The notes under the pieces were generated by a model. That model saw only the letters and a program-made list of their open reading frames with translations, had not been told where the DNA came from and searched no databases. A program made the position numbers and the translations under genes. Shown in pieces: positions 44,004 to 55,781 of a stretch of DNA of 64,000 bases (positions are counted from its first letter, which is position 1; each line of letters starts with the position of its first letter). The stretch is from Kappaphycus alvarezii (lineage: Eukaryota; Rhodophyta; Florideophyceae; Gigartinales; Solieriaceae): positions 2,232,001 to 2,296,000 of the forward strand of contig NADL03000596.1 of assembly GCA_002205965.3 (NCBI GenBank). The letters are read 5' to 3'.

Positions 44004-44412
44004 AGGGCTTTAAAATTCAGTGGTGCATCATGTTTTGCGGGGGTAGGGAATTGATTGTTTGGGCATCTGTGTCGCTTTGCGGATACTTTTCACTATCTTA
44101 TGCTATATCTTAAATCTTTTCCGTCTAAGACCACTTCGAAAGAATTAATTTATCGTTTTTCATGGCTCTCCCGCAAATTTTCAGATAATATTTTCGTGTC
44201 GGGTCGCTTTGAAATACTTCTCAGCTAACAGTAAAACAGGCTACCATAGACGTAGTAGAAGGTGACCTTCCAAGGTACTTTTTTACAGTTTAATGGTGGT
44301 TGCCCCCATTTTAACGACAAATTCAGCAGCACAGACATTTCTTTTTAAGACAAGTGAAATAGCACCAGTGCAAATCATATGAATAGAACCAGTCCGAAGT
44401 ATTCTGGTAAAC

Positions 44413-46781
44413 TTACGTGTTTTTGGACTTCTCCATGATATTGAATATCATAGAATGGTACGCTAGGAGAGATGTATACAGCTCTAAACCACTGTTACGT
44501 AGCGTCCGGCATAGCAATTTTACACCCCTGTTACTTTGTTCATGTGCGACTGAATTCCTTGAGTCCAGTCCAACGTGCGCAGCAGGCATGAAATTTGGAG
44601 AACAACGAACTGTGGTTCCCAACGTGAAACCTGTCTGACACCAAAATAGTGTCTTGTAAAGCCCACCAAAGGATGTGAACAGAAGATGCATAAATTCCTC
44701 ATGCGAAATCGTACACTACGTATTTAGGTAGTTCCGGAAAGTGTGCAATTAACATGTGCATTACAACTTTCGGTCTCTCCCTTCTATACAACACCTTGAA
44801 CCCGAAACAAATCGGATTTTCACAAAAACATGTAACTGTAAGCTCACCTGGCGTGAAGGAGCTCTTTGTATGCAAGTACTACTTGGAGCAAGGTCCGGGG
44901 TCAGCATATTCCGAGTCCAGCACCTCATCGTTTTTAAAAGGCAATGGACAAACTCGGGTACGACCAGAAAATAAACTAAATGTCTTCAAAGCTCTATCCA
45001 ATTCGCAGTTGGATTGGGATGCTGGGGTCTCGTGTTTTTTCTGCATGACATGTACCAATTATCCTCATTTCGTACTCTTCCATGTCTTGGAATACTTAAC
45101 AGCGGAGCTACGACGCAGTGGTGCATCGTAGTGTAAGTAGAAATTACGCAAACAAGAAACCTGAGGGAGAAACATGGTCCCGAATCTTTTCCGAATTGCT
45201 GATAAAGCCATCGCATGGTCTGATTCGACAGCCGATACGCTGTATAAGCTTGATTTTAAACTGCGTGATACCACCAATATATTCGTTTGATGAGACTCAA
45301 GTCTGGAGGAGGGCGACGATGGGTTTCGAATAGTATCAACGAGAATCTCAGGTCCCGATTCTTACATACAAATCATACCTATCATCTCCAAGGACATTAT
45401 GTCAGTCTTCCGAACAAACTGTGTGAAAGGTACTTGGAAAAACATGGCGAACATTTCAATAAGTTCCCTCCGTGAATCGACCAGTGTTGTTTTTCACTGC
45501 AAGAGCCCAAGGGATACTGGTACGAATAACGCTCGAGTAAGCCTTTTGTAAATGAAGCAGCCCAAACTGTATATTTTCAGCGACGGAAAGATAAGGGAAA
45601 TGCGAAAGAACTCTCAAATTCCACAGACCGGCATGGCTTGTTGCAGCGAGCGTACTTACAAATTCTTGAAGGGGTAAGGGATATCGACTTTCCATTGTCG
45701 CCCTGTGGAAGAGATAGTTTGTGACATCATGGAGGGAGACAAGGAAACCAGCAACGCCTAAATCGTTAAGGAAATCTCCAGGTGTGCGACCACAAACAGA
45801 TAGGGGGCAGAACTGAGGCGGTATGTTTGCAGTTTTGGTAATGCACATGGATGAGGCTATATCCCGTACACTTTCCCTCGCCACAGTTATGTGTTTACCG
45901 CACAAAACTTTCAAGAATAATACGGTAGAGTTCTCTCGCCTGATGATCATAGCGTTCGGTCGGTACGTGCTTCCGTTATAAACGGCAGCGGAAGTTGGAA
46001 TAGGCTCATATGGATTGGTCACACTCAAGAAAGGGAATTGTTTTTTCTTCGAGAATCCCTTTTGTATTCCATCGGCACATATTGCGAGAATCCTGCCCCT
46101 TGAGTTGCATTTTGAGCATTCAAATAAGTTCTGGTCAGGTTCTTTCGTCATCAAGCGCAGCATCAAATTGCAAATTTTCTGCATTGTTCTCACTGAGCGG
46201 CAAAAAGTTGTAGTTGGTAGCACACCTGAGTGCATCAACGATATAACATGAGAATGATACTCCTTGATTCTTCCAGATATCGATTCATTACCCATTGCAA
46301 CACCTGTAAATTGCAGCCGTAAAAAACATGCGTCGCTGCAGTCGTTGAAGTTAGAAATAGAATGCACTCATCACGCCCTTCAGGCCGCATCATCATAGAA
46401 CAGTTGGAACATGGGTAATATTCAATATTAATGCACATGGACCAGAGTGCATAATATAAACCCAGTCGTTTGCACCTCTCTCCTTTCCAGGGGTTCTGTC
46501 CCACATGTAAAGCACCGCAGAGGCGCTCTTATGATGTAAAGAATACGATTACGAGCAGAATGGCAAATTGCCGAGTCGATCTCAATATATCGTATACAAT
46601 TGACCGACCCTAAACCAAGATGCGACTGAGTTTGGAAACTGATCCTCCCTATCATAGTATGCTCATTGACGATAGGCTGTGGCCCCTTCTCAACCAGGAC
46701 AATAACGTCCTGCTCTTGTTCTTCTATGTTGGAGTCTTGTAACATACCGTCCTCATTTGGGACGTTGGCGACCTGATCCAC
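44413..46781 (-). pseudogene. Cysteine-rich transposase-like gene, decayed
   Basis: Minus-strand frames read in order: CSNCSMMMRPEGRDECILFL (about 46390), SISGRIKEYHSHVISLM (about 46265), ECSKCNSRGRILAICADG (about 46090), VESDHAMALSAIRKRF (about 45210), WCQTGFTLGTTVRCSPNF (about 44640), LDSRNSVAHEQSNRG (about 44560) and LYTSLLAYHSMIFN (about 44450). C-x2-C clusters, then a D-G, then NS-x3-EQ-x-NR near the end recall the CxC/KDZ or HMGXB3-related transposase-like proteins, where D...D...E would be catalytic. This assignment is from remembered motif order and is tentative. Several frame changes and stops; inactive as read. Confidence 0.5.
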
Positions 46782-47016
46782 TTCTGCCTTGGAGCAGATC
46801 CTCTGCGCCTCAGTAGTTTGTGCACAGCATCAACTACTTCTCGTATCGCAGAAAGCGCAGACAAATATTTCACGCCTCTCAAAGTAACGCACAGGAATGA
46901 ATGCTACGTCGATATGTGCTCCAATCTTCATGGTTGTAGAAAGTATAATCGTACTATTTTTATTATATTTCGTTATCGTGGGAAATTTCTGGATAAAATC
47001 TTCTCGAGTGCAGATG

Positions 47017-48855
47017 TTACCAAGAGCATAAGCTTTGGCCAGGAATTTTCCAATTCGGAGACATTTTCAATATAGCAGCGAGATCCGTGAATAGGTCAAA
47101 GGCCGCCGGAAAATGAATGCATTCTTCTTCCAAGTCCCCAGGTATACGAAACCTCGTCTGACCTACAAATGAGCATTTAGGCACGCTATTCGATTGAATC
47201 CACAATGATATTACGTTTTTATCCGTAGCAGTTTCCGTCAAACTGACCTGGGAAAACTGCATCTTCATGCATATAGAGAAGAACGGTACGTCCGTGATCA
47301 CATGAAACATTTTCCCTGTTGGACGTAGAATTCCGAGAGGATCTTGGTAAAGTATTTGCCAATTCGCTCCTCCTAATTTCTCGGTAAGTTCACATTTGTT
47401 CCTATGCTCTGACGAAACCTGAGCACAAAGCTGCGGACGTCACCACCACCAATACCAACAAAGGCTTCCACTACTAATGTCTTGATCCATTTGCGGGTTT
47501 CAATTTTCCTTTGAACTGCTCTCCTTCCCCTCTTCCGACCTTCCATGCCATGGAGGGGACCTACTCTGCTCTGCTTTGTAGTAAAGAGACCACCAGAACA
47601 CATCTCTTGATTTATTTCCCGATCGAGAACTTAGTTGCGTCTGACGCAAGAGGAATTCAAATCCCTTACCATCCAATCCACGTCTGAATCAGAGAACATC
47701 GACTTCACTGGGTGGGGTACACTAATAATTGAACTAGATGTTTCCCTCACTACAGAAAAATTGACCGCAATATCACCATGCTTGACCTCCTCTCCCATGA
47801 CAAATGTCATGAAAGTGTCTATATCTCCTTTCCCAATACATTTCAAAGGATAATGATTGCTTGATTCATAAAAGTTACAGGTGTTACGCTCTCTTTTGCA
47901 AAAGGAGAGAACATCTCTTTTAAATAAAGCACATTTCTTCGCACCGAATACCCCTTTCGCAAATTCCTTCAAAAACATCTTTGAAATTGACACCTGGTGG
48001 GTCGTTCTCCAATAAGGCGAAAATCAATGCGGCATTCCTAAATCTAGAATTCTTGCTCGTCTTCCCAATCCTCATCTCGCAAATTCTTCTTCCAGGTAAT
48101 ACCTTGTACGATTTTTCTTCATTCCTCCTCAAAGTACCGGTTGCTATTGATATACTCTTATTTTTCAACAAAGATGGTATCGGAATTTTTAACTGTTGTC
48201 CATGCACAGACTCATCCATTTCGGTACAGTGGTTCTTGAAATTGTTGAACAACTTTGTTACTCTATCTGCAGCAATACTGTCACTAACAGTCTCAATCAA
48301 GCAAGGTTTAAAAGTCTTAGGATGAGATGATGCCCCTGATGCATCCATTCGTAAAGAAATTCCAGAGGCGACAATTTGCTCCGGCACTTGATGTACAGCG
48401 GGCGGGACGTTGGCATCCTGTACACCTGGTGGTAAGCTGGCGCCCTGGACAGCAGCTGGGATTCTGGAATCCTGGACAGCAGCTGGGATGCTGTCATCCT
48501 GGTCACCGGGTTGGACTTTAGCTTCCTGCATAGTTCTGTTCTAAATCCTGTCATTGGTAAATGTTGTCTGTCTCAGAGATGCAGCAGGCCTTGAGCTCGG
48601 AATATTTGATAAAACCCTCGTAACCCCATAATTTTTGGAATTGCCATGTTGATTAGCACACACACCACCTCTAATAGTTCCCTCATGCTCCTTAATTGCA
48701 GGTACCATAATCTTATGCAGCATTTGCTCCTCTTGTGGTGACTGTGTCTTGGCATACATGGCAACTTGTAGATTTCCAATATGCGAAATGGTGTCGACTA
48801 CTGACTCCAAACAGCTTGCTGTATTCAGGCAAGATGTCAACAACTGCACTATCAT
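47017..48855 (-). other. Minus-strand ORF fragments of unknown function
   Basis: Four consecutive frames (48855-48541, 48531-47920, 47993-47631, 47310-47017) follow one another on the same strand, upstream of the transposase-like gene. The 203-codon frame starts with four tandem copies of a peptide of the form (I/L)PAAVQDA and then a Lys-rich basic part. Frame steps between the pieces suggest one broken protein. No domain recognised; they could be the N-terminal part of the transposon protein. Confidence 0.4.
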
Positions 48856-49765
48856 TTGCTTCCCTAAACATGCATCACTTTGATGTAATTCACCTCATTT
48901 GATCCCACAGGCATGGCTTGCACATTCCTCTATCGCATTCAACGTCATTTGATTGGAATGAGCCACATTATCCATCACGAAGGTAAGCAGATTGGCAATT
49001 TCCTAAAAAAGCTAGCGTCTCGGTTAGTAGTTTCACGCTGTCAAAGATTCTAAAGTTCGTGTACTTCGAGTTATAAATCTGTTCGAAATCCCTTCTTCGA
49101 AATGTGCAGAGCGAGGGGTCGAAAGAAGGCTTTATTACGACCTTAAGGCCAAAAAGGCCTTTCTACGACCTCACGGCCGTTGTAAGGCCTTTTTGACCCC
49201 TTATTTGGCGTTGAGGCGTTGAGGACGAAAGACGGCCTTTTGAGGCCAAAAAGGCCTTTTAGGCTCAAAAGTCTTTTCATTTGTCAAAAACGCAATTTTC
49301 TATTGGCTTTTGGACTCTTCGCAGCAAGGACTGTGGATTTGAGCAGTTTTTATTGGGCTATGACAATGACATGACAGTGGCCAATGCTGCAATGTAATTA
49401 TTTGTTCTGCTGCTTTCTTTGTTCAGTCTGAAACTACTGAGGACAACTCTACAACAGAGTATAGTAATAGACCTACAACACCCTTTTTGCCTTGAGGACC
49501 ATATCTCTACATACGATAACGTCAAACATTTCGTTTTGGTTTACATATTACTAGACTTTAGCGTCCTAGCGCAGATCAACTTCCTCTAAAAATCGACTGA
49601 ATGGAGTTGTCGCGGTGGTCAATGGCAGAATCACTGACCGAGCATGCTCGGAGCATCGGAACTTGTGCATGGTGGCTTCTGCGCACCTGTGCCAGTAACG
49701 GCACCATGAATCAGCACCATCCATCACTCCTCATAACGCTTATTCCACGGTTCCAACCTTCCTGC
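48856..49765. other. Spacer with AAGGCC palindromes
   Basis: Includes a compact field of inverted repeats (49130-49275) and otherwise nothing supported. It borders the copia LTR. Confidence 0.45.
49130..49275. repeat. Cluster of AAGGCC/GGCCTT palindromes
   Basis: AAGGCCAAAAAGGCCTTT-like palindromes and GACCTTAAGG/CCTCACGG variants repeat at least five times and can pair with each other to form a branched fold. Confidence 0.65.
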
Positions 49766-50973
49766 TGATAAAGGAACAGGGATGATGAGGGATGAGGAGA
49801 GAGAACGAAAAGGGAAGTAGGGAAAGAGTGTAGATGGATAAAGGAAACAGAAAGGAGAAAGAACGGCAAGGGTGAGGTTGGTATTGAAATCAAAGGCAAG
49901 TCCGTGCCTCTTCTTTACTTGGATGAGCTATTAGACTACAACTATATACTGTTTGCCGGTACTCACTTTGGCTTTGTGAAAGTAAAATGAAAGTAGCAAA
50001 ATCTACATTTGCAGTACTATCTTTGTTGATTCTATAGCCTACCCAAGCCGAGATGCCTCAGAATCCCTGATTTGCATGCGCGGGAAATTCATAATTACCG
50101 ATATTCAAAACGTAAGTAACATTACGTGCATGCTAGCCATGCATGTTCTGTTACGTAAACGTACACTAAAACAGTAAACCCGTGAATTATGCCTTACGTG
50201 ACCCGCCAACCCAACTGTAATCTCTCGGCCTGTAACAGAACCCAAAGGCGGGAACTTAAGGCGGGAACTTAAAATATCATAAAAGTAGAAAACAATTTTT
50301 GGCGAGCTTGTGTCACGTTGTTACGTAACAGTACGTAAATCTCATGCACGCCGTTCAACGTGAATTAATCCTTACGTGCTATACGTGCAATACTGTAAAA
50401 GCAACGTGGCTGCATCAACATACTCTGGCTGCATACTTGTGCAAGAGTGATTTGTATGCAGCCAGTCCAGGCAACTATAGGATAAATATAGAAACCACTG
50501 TTTACTTGTACACGTACGACACCTATAATGCTGTACACGTACGACAGAGAGGAGAAAGCATACGTATGCCACATAGGAGACAGTACACGTATGACACACT
50601 GGGTACAGTATTTTGAGCCTAGAATAGACACAAACCATCAACCAACCATAACATGCCAAGTGTCAGAATGCTCCAAACGATCAGCTCAGATATCGCCACT
50701 TGGAGCGATATGAGTGGTATGGAGGCGTATCTAGCAGCCAATCAGAGGGCAGAATACCAAGTGGTTTGAAAAATGGCAAAATGCGCCGTGATTTTGAGTT
50801 GCCAGAAAATGGGCTTTCGTCCCAGGCAACTTTCGATGTGGCCCATTCTACACGTGTAATGGGTGTACATACAGAAGAAGGGTTCCACTCGCTTTTTCAT
50901 GCCACAATTGTACACCTGTCCAGGTGGAAACTAAAAGCCATGGGATCGCATGCATTCTATCTCTTTTTCAACA
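49766..50973 (-). mobile_element. Ty1/copia LTR, minus orientation (1,208 bp)
   Basis: On the minus strand it begins TGTTGAAAAAG right after the polypurine tract GAGGGGGAG and ends TTTATCA. It is closely similar to 54535-55781, which lies in the opposite orientation. It holds a tandem 13-bp repeat AAGGCGGGAACTT (50245-50270) resembling E2F sites, several ACACGTACGAC repeats (50510-50600) and an ACTATATACTG box (about 49940-49950). Confidence 0.85.
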
Positions 50974-50995
50974 CTCCCCCTCGATCACATTGTTT

Positions 50996-53900
50996 TTACA
51001 TTAATTCATGCTCCCCCTTATTACACATCACAATCAGTCTAACAAGTTCTGTCATCTGGACTCGCCCTAGTGGTTTTGTCAAAGCGTCAGCAACATTTTC
51101 AGTTGTTGGCACGTACACCAAGTCCACCTCTTTACGCACAACTGCATCTCTTACAAAGTGATATGCAATATCAATGTGCTTGTTGCGTCTGTTGGTGCTC
51201 TCGTTTCGAGCGGGCTCCATAGTCCCCTGTTTATCGCTGTATATTGTAGTAGCATGATCAATTCCAAGTGCTTTCATGCCCAGCGATGTCCAGGTTTCAA
51301 GGATGTCCCGAACCACACGTCTCAGCCATATTGCTTCTTTATTTGCTGCAGTTAACGAAATGTATTCGGCCTCACATGACGAAGCTGCGACAACCGTTTG
51401 CTTTCGCGGGCACCAACTAACCCCACTTCCAGCCATACGAAACACGAAACCACTCGTCGAATTGCGATTGGACACATCTCCGGCCCAATCCGAGTCACAG
51501 TATGCAGAACAGCCCAGATCAGAATTCCCTCGGAACACAAGACCTACATCTTTGGTCCCAGCGAGATACCTTAACACTCTTTTTACTGCTAACCAATGCT
51601 TCTCTCTTGGTTCTTCGCAGAAACGTGCAAGTTTGCCCACCGCATAAGATATATCAGGTCGTGTTCCAACAGACAAATACATGAGAGCTCCAATGGCGCT
51701 CCTGTATGGAGCATCTGTCCGAACATCACTACCCGTATCTCCCGACCGATTCACTTTCAACTCGTCAGTGTTTAGATTCATAGGAGTTGAAACAGGTCTA
51801 CAATTCTGCATTCCAAATCGCTCTAGAACGCTGTCTACAAAACGTGGCTGGGATAAACACAAGGATCGTTCGGATCTCCGGCGAGAAATTTCAAGCCCCA
51901 CAACCATTCTCGCTTCGCCCAAATCTTTCATTTCAAAACGGCGGTTCAGCCCCCCCCTCATCCATGCAATCGCCTCCATGTTGTTTCCTGCAAGCAGCAA
52001 ATCATCAACATACAGGAGGATAATCATGATTGAGTCGGAGATCGGGTCAAATTTTACATAAACACAGGGATCATTAGTGCTACTTTTGAATTTTGAGCCC
52101 ATCAACAAGAAAATCATCGATTTTCTGGTGCCACCGCCTATGTGCTTCTTTCAAACCATACAAGGCCTTCAGAAATTTGCAGACATGATTTGGTTTCGAG
52201 GGGCCCTTAAATCTATCAGGCTGTTACATGTACACGTCCTACTCCACATCACCGTTCAGAAATGCCGTCTTAACGTCCATTTGATGCAGCTCCAGGTCTT
52301 AATGTGCGACAAGTGCCAAACGCACCCGAATTGACGTGATCTTCACGACAGGGGCGTACGTCTCATTATAATCTACCCCTTTCACCTGTTGGAAACCACG
52401 AGAGACAAGACGCGCCTTCGATTTTCGGGAAAAGCCTCCGTTGGAGTCCTGGGCATCTTTTATTGCAAACACCCATTCTGGAGTCAGAATGTTTGAGGCC
52501 TCCAAACGTGGGACTAACTTACATGTTTTGTTCCGAAGGATCGAGTCTCGCTCGGACTCGATGTTGGACTTCCAAAAGTCTGCGTCCGGTCCTTTCGCCG
52601 CTTGTGGTACGAGATGTTGACAACATTTGTTACGAGAGCCGTGTCATTAGGTGTCAAGGATATGTTTGATCTCCACCAAGCAATTGGGGCTCTTCGAATC
52701 CTTTCAGATCCCGAGGAGCTACAGACACCTCAGGGGGCTCAGGGATTTCGTTATCTGTACCTACGTTTTCGGCGACCGTTGGGTCGTTTCCAACATTAGC
52801 CTGGTCATTGCCTTGTCCTGAATATCTTGTCTCGAAGCTGCAGTTATTTCGGCTGTGTCCGGTGTAGGAAGCCGGACTTGAGCATCCCGTTCAACGCCGA
52901 CACTTACAAGATCCTCATCGGAGCTAATTGCGAGACACTCATCTGATTCTTTTTCATTTATTTCAGACTGACAGGTTTCGCTCTCACTGAATCTGACATC
53001 CCTGGAAACAACTACCTTGTGTAATTCAGGATCCCACAGTTTGTAAGCTTTGCTGGCTTCCGCATATCCAAGCATAATTGCTTCCCGTGCTCGGTTTTCA
53101 AGCTTACTCAACTGACTTGCCGGACGGTGTACCAACATTTGCCTCCGAACGTACGAAGGTGCGACAAATTGGGCTTGCGACCATACCATATGTGATGCGG
53201 GGTCGTGTGGCTTGAAAGTGCGCGAGTTGTAACCCTGTTTCGGATGTATACAGCAGTCGCCAGAGCTTCGGCCAGAACTGTTTTGGCAGACTCTTTGCAT
53301 GTAGCATGGACCGAACCAGATGCATCAGTGTTCGGTTCAGCCGCTCTGAAACAACATTCTGTTCAGGTGACTCCACTGCACTAAGCTCATGTTTTGTGAC
53401 GCGCTCGGCAAGTAAGTCCTTGAATGCAGTGGAAATATATTCTCCCCTAGATCTGAACGAAGAATGCCAATGCGATGCCCAGTATGGGCTTCGCTACGAG
53501 CTTGGAACAGTTTATATTTATCAAACACCTCTAACTTTCGCTGCATCATGTAGACGGTAACCCAGGAAGAGTGATCGTCCGTGAAGGTCACAAAGTAGCG
53601 TGCCCCTCCAACAGAAGAAACCTCCATAGGTCCACACACGTCATTATGAACAAAGTCTAACATCGCTTCAGCTCTACCAGTCGTGCGTTTCTTCGGCACT
53701 GCAGAACGATGAGCCTTTCCATGAACGCATGAGGTGCATATTTCGGATGTATTCGAGCCACTGATCTGCACGCCGTCCACAACATTGTTCCTTACCATAG
53801 ATGCAATGCCCTGCTTGCTTACATGAGCCATTCTCTCGTGCCATGTCGAGAGTGTGGTGACTTTCGCAGAGTACAAGGTATCATAGGGTATCTTCTGGAC

Positions 53901-54390
53901 TATGTCGATAGCATAAAGAAGGCTATCGCACAGCATTTTTCCAGTTGCCACAACTCTCCCATTCTTAGTCATCTACAAAGATTTGTTCTCAAATACAGTT
54001 TTGATCCCTTCTATGTCCGCTTTGCCTACAGAGATGAGAGAGTATTCGAAACTAGGAACGTGGACAACATCTCGCAGAATGCACCCCTTTCGAGAACCAT
54101 ACACTAGTAATGTGAGCTCCACATCACCTCGCCCAGCAATCTTAGCCCGGGCTTTAGTTCCCATTTCGACTGAGGCTGCAGAAAATTCGGTATAATTCGT
54201 GAAAACACTCCTATCGTAAGTCATATGGGAAGTACATGCGGAATCTGCGTACCAGGAGGAAGTTCCAGCCGAAATCCCGGCCTGTTTAATTCGTGACATG
54301 AGGCAAACAATTTCATCATTTACGCTGTCCCCACTATCAGCTGAAGGATGAGTATCAGTCGAATCAAATACATTTGCACCTACGAACGCT
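50996..54390 (-). mobile_element. Ty1/copia pol remnant: protease-integrase-RT-RNase H, 5'-truncated
   Basis: The minus strand shows, 5' to 3': retropepsin start WYADSACTSHM (about 54240), pre-integrase zinc region HERMAHVSK...CTSCVHGKAH (about 53850-53710), integrase core DFVHNDVCGPMEV, ILRSDLGENIF and SPEQNVVSERLNRTL, RT start ILTPEWVFAIKD and VKGVDYNETYAPVVK, RT active site ILLYVDDLLLAG (about 52025), KDLGEARMVVGLEI, RNase H YCDSDWAGDVSNR and the end VPTTENVADALTKPLG. The last frame, 52117-50996, is uninterrupted; upstream frames are broken. Gag and the 5' LTR are absent: the sequence stops at 54390, where an inverted copy of its own 3' end begins. Confidence 0.88.
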
Positions 54391-54534
54391 GTACGTGCCA
54401 ACAACTGAAAATGTTGCTGACGCTTTGACAAAACCACTAGGGCGAGTTCAGATGACAAAACTTGTTAGACTGATTGTGATGGGTAGTAAGGGGGAGCATA
54501 AATTAATGTAAAAAACAATGTGATCGAGGGGGAG
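54391..54534 (+). mobile_element. Inverted copy of the copia 3' end
   Basis: This reads PTTENVADALTKPLGRVQM on the plus strand, then the polypurine tract AGGGGGAG directly before an LTR. It is the mirror image of 50974-51119. The protease gene (-) abuts it at GTACGTGCCAAC. Confidence 0.85.
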
Positions 54535-55781
54535 TGTTGAAAAAGGGATAGAATGCATGCGATCCCATGGTTTTTAGTTGCCACCTGGACACGTGTACAC
54601 TTGTAGCATGAAAAAGCGAGTTGCACCCTTCTTCTGTGTGTACACATAATACACGTGTAAAATGGGCCAAATCGAAAGTTGCCTGGGACGAAAGCTCATT
54701 TTCGGGCAACTCAAAATCACGGCGCATTTTACCATTTTTCAAACCACTTGGTATTCTGCCCTCTGATTGGCTGCTAGATACGCCTCCATACCACTCACAT
54801 CGCTCCAAGTGGCGATATCTGAGCTGATCATTGTGGAGCATTCTGACACTTGGCATGTTATGGTTGGTTGATGGTTTGTCTCTATTCTAGGCTCAAAGTA
54901 CTGTACCCAGTGTGTCATACGTGTACTGTCTCCTATGTGGCATACGTGTACTGTCTCCTCTCTGTCGTACGTGTACAGCATTATAGGTGTCGTACGTGTA
55001 CAAGTAAACAGTGGTTTCTATATTTATCCTATAGTTGCCTGGACTGGCTGCATACAGTTTACACTATACTCATTATACTGGCTGCATACAAATCACTCTT
55101 GCACAAGTATGCAGCCAGAGTATGTTGATGCAGCCACGTTTCTTTTACAGTATTGCACGTATGGCACGTAAGGCTTAATTCACGTTGAACGGCGTGCATG
55201 AGATTTACGTACTGTTACGTAACAATGTGAGACAAGCCCGCCAAAAATTGTTTTCTACTTTAATGATATTTTAAGTTCCCGCCTTAAGTTCCCGCCTTTG
55301 GGTTCTGTTACAGGCCGAGAGATTACAGTTGGGCTGGCGGGTCACGTAAGGCATAATTCACGGGTTGACTGTTTTAGTGTACGTTTACGTAACAGAACAT
55401 GCATGGCTAGCATGCACGTAATGTTACTTACGTTTTGAAAAACGGTAATTATGAATTTCCCGCGCATGCAAATCAGGGATTCTGAGGCATCTCGGCTTGG
55501 GTAGGCTATAGAATCAACAAAGATAGTACTGCAAATGTAGATTTTTCTACTTTCATTTTGCTTTCACAAAACCGAAGTGAGTACCGGCAAACAGTATATA
55601 GTTGTAGTCTAATAGCTCATCCAAGTAAAGCAGAGGCACGGACTTGCCTTTGATTTCAACACCAACCTCACCCTTTCCGTTCTATCTCCTTTCTGTTTCC
55701 TTTATCCATCTACACTCTTTCCCTACTACTTCCTTGTCATTCTCTCTCCTCATCCCTCATCATCCCCTGTTCCTTTCTTCA
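54535..55781 (+). mobile_element. Ty1/copia LTR, plus orientation (1,247 bp)
   Basis: It begins TGTTGAAAAAG and ends TTTCTTCA. It is the inverted partner of 49766-50973 with scattered differences and short indels, and contains the same tandem TTCCCGCC sites (about 55275-55296) and a GTATATAG box (about 55595). The right border joins a damaged gypsy RT region. Confidence 0.85.

Noticed and set aside
50344..50713. Tandem ACGTACGAC-type repeats as a CRISPR-like array
   Set aside because: Units are short, irregular and inside a copia LTR; spacers are not unique sequences of constant length.
49766..55781. A complete copia element with normal direct LTRs
   Set aside because: The two LTRs are inverse to each other, and gag and the 5' LTR are missing.
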